This document shows positions 13,087 through 13,901 of a stretch of DNA of 13,901 nucleotides, one piece after another. The DNA is from Synergistaceae bacterium. Its GTDB lineage: Bacteria; Synergistota; Synergistia; Synergistales; Aminobacteriaceae. Each line of letters opens with the position of its first letter. Positions within the stretch are counted from its first letter, which is position 1. The notes under the pieces are model-generated. The model did no database searches and was not told the DNA's origin. It worked only from the letters and a program-made list of their open reading frames with translations. The stretch lies in assembly GCA_017475805.1 (NCBI GenBank), contig JAFVEW010000248.1, positions 1 through 13,901 of the forward strand, in the 5' to 3' direction. The translations under genes were made by a program, and so were the position numbers.

Positions 13087-13901
13087 ATGATTGAAATTAA
13101 AAATTTGAATTTATCTTTCGGCGAAAAAATTATTTTCAAAGACTTAAACTTCCGCATTAATGACAACGCCCGCATAGGCATAGTCGGCTCTAACGGTGCA
13201 GGCAAAACAACTTTGCTTAGAGTTCTGACAGGACAAATTGAAGCTGACGGCGGAGTTATTGAACGTTCAAAAAATCTCACGGTCGGCTATCTTCCGCAGG
13301 ATTTAATAGAGCTTGAGCCGGTGCCTTTAATGCAGTATCTGAAAGACAGCGTAGGGATTTCAAAAATAGAATTAAAACTCCGAGACGTTGAAGAAAAATT
13401 AGCGAACACTAACGAAAATCAAAACGATTTATTAAACGAACATTCGAGGTTAGAACGGCGTTTTGAAAATTCCGGCGGCTTTGCATTCGAGTCAATGGCT
13501 ATGAAAGTCCTACATGGCTTAGGCTTCAAAAAGGGCGACGAAAATAAAAATTGCCGAGACTTCTCCGGCGGTTGGAAAATGAGAATAGCTATGGCCGCTT
13601 TGTTATTGTCTTCGCCTGATGTTTTATTATTAGACGAACCGACTAACCATTTAGACACCGAGAGCATGGAATGGCTTGAAGGCTGGCTTAGAACTCATCA
13701 CGGAGCAGTGGCTGCTGTATCTCATGACCAAAGATTTTTAGAAAATATTGCAGAAGGCATCGCAGAACTTGAACGAGGAGTCATAAATTTTTATCCTTTA
13801 AGTTACGATGAATATATCGAAGTTCGTGAACAGAACAAAGAATTATTAGAGAAAGCCTACGCTCAGCAGCAAAGCAAAATTCAAAAAATCGAATCTTTTA
13901 T
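13087..13901 (+). CDS. ABC-F family ATPase (Uup/EttA/YdiF-like), C-terminus cut by window edge
   Basis: The frame runs from the ATG at 13087 to the right edge, 271 full codons. ABC-F proteins are soluble, carry two ATPase cassettes and act on the ribosome or in ribosome rescue and antibiotic protection. The first cassette shows Walker A GSNGAGKT (34-41), YLPQD as Q-loop region, the signature FSGGWKMR, Walker B VLLLDEPTNHLD and the switch SHDQRFL. DEPTNHLD is the hallmark of the family. The end of the visible part (YIEVREQNKELLEKAYAQQQ) is the start of the helical linker between cassettes. No membrane segment is present. It diverges from fba. The only Shine-Dalgarno-like sequence (AGGAAG, part of the heptamer repeat) is 24 nt upstream, too far, so initiation is unusual. 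The subfamily cannot be settled from half the protein. Confidence 0.92.
   Translation, partial: MIEIKNLNLSFGEKIIFKDLNFRINDNARIGIVGSNGAGKTTLLRVLTGQIEADGGVIERSKNLTVGYLPQDLIELEPVPLMQYLKDSVGISKIELKLRDVEEKLANTNENQNDLLNEHSRLERRFENSGGFAFESMAMKVLHGLGFKKGDENKNCRDFSGGWKMRIAMAALLLSSPDVLLLDEPTNHLDTESMEWLEGWLRTHHGAVAAVSHDQRFLENIAEGIAELERGVINFYPLSYDEYIEVREQNKELLEKAYAQQQSKIQKIESF

Overview
The window reads as chromosome from a Gram-negative (diderm), fairly AT-rich bacterium. It carries three of the four enzymes that make CMP-KDO, the inner-core sugar of lipopolysaccharide, and its periplasmic proteins have ordinary Sec signal peptides. Gut-type Synergistota or a diderm Firmicutes lineage would fit, but nothing here fixes the phylum. 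Nearly everything lies on the minus strand; only a truncated ABC-F gene at the right edge is on the plus strand.

Layout from left to right. (1) 1-696: a truncated AI-2E/PerM-family membrane protein. (2) 813-2600: a two-gene operon with its own promoter and terminator, encoding a small cupin and an exported protein that joins an FGE-sulfatase (SUMF1) domain to a flavodoxin domain. (3) 2601-2902: a gene-poor gap with what may be a badly decayed gene. (4) 2903-8025: six genes for two ABC importers. A complete polar amino acid importer (binding protein, permease, ATPase) sits inside an SsuA/SsuC/SsuB-like importer. (5) 8035-8324: a strong promoter and a leader of about 260 nt for that operon. (6) 8336-12953: elm1-like, kdsB, kdsD, kdsA and a class II aldolase gene (fba), all reading leftward. 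(7) 13087 to the right edge: an ABC-F ATPase diverging from fba.

The most interesting element is the leader at 8062-8227. It encodes a 30-residue peptide with its own Shine-Dalgarno. Residues 13-20 read MMMCCRMC, so seven of eight are sulfur amino acids. Codons 25-28 can pair with the 5' arm of an intrinsic terminator placed just before the first transporter gene. The geometry is that of a textbook peptide-leader attenuator: stalling at Cys/Met codons frees the antiterminator, while a ribosome reaching the stop codon masks it. This predicts that both importers are induced when cysteinyl- or methionyl-tRNA is scarce and points to sulfur compounds (cystine, methionine, sulfonates or similar) as substrates.

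Other points: kdsD has an in-frame TGA exactly where the family has Gly (IFTD-G-DLRR), with the remaining 74 codons intact. A heptanucleotide repeat related to ACTTCCT/AACTCCT recurs in four intergenic gaps. KdsA has the Cys of the metal-dependent class. The SUMF1 domain lacks the catalytic cysteines of true formylglycine-generating enzymes. No tRNA, rRNA, CRISPR array, insertion sequence or phage gene was seen.
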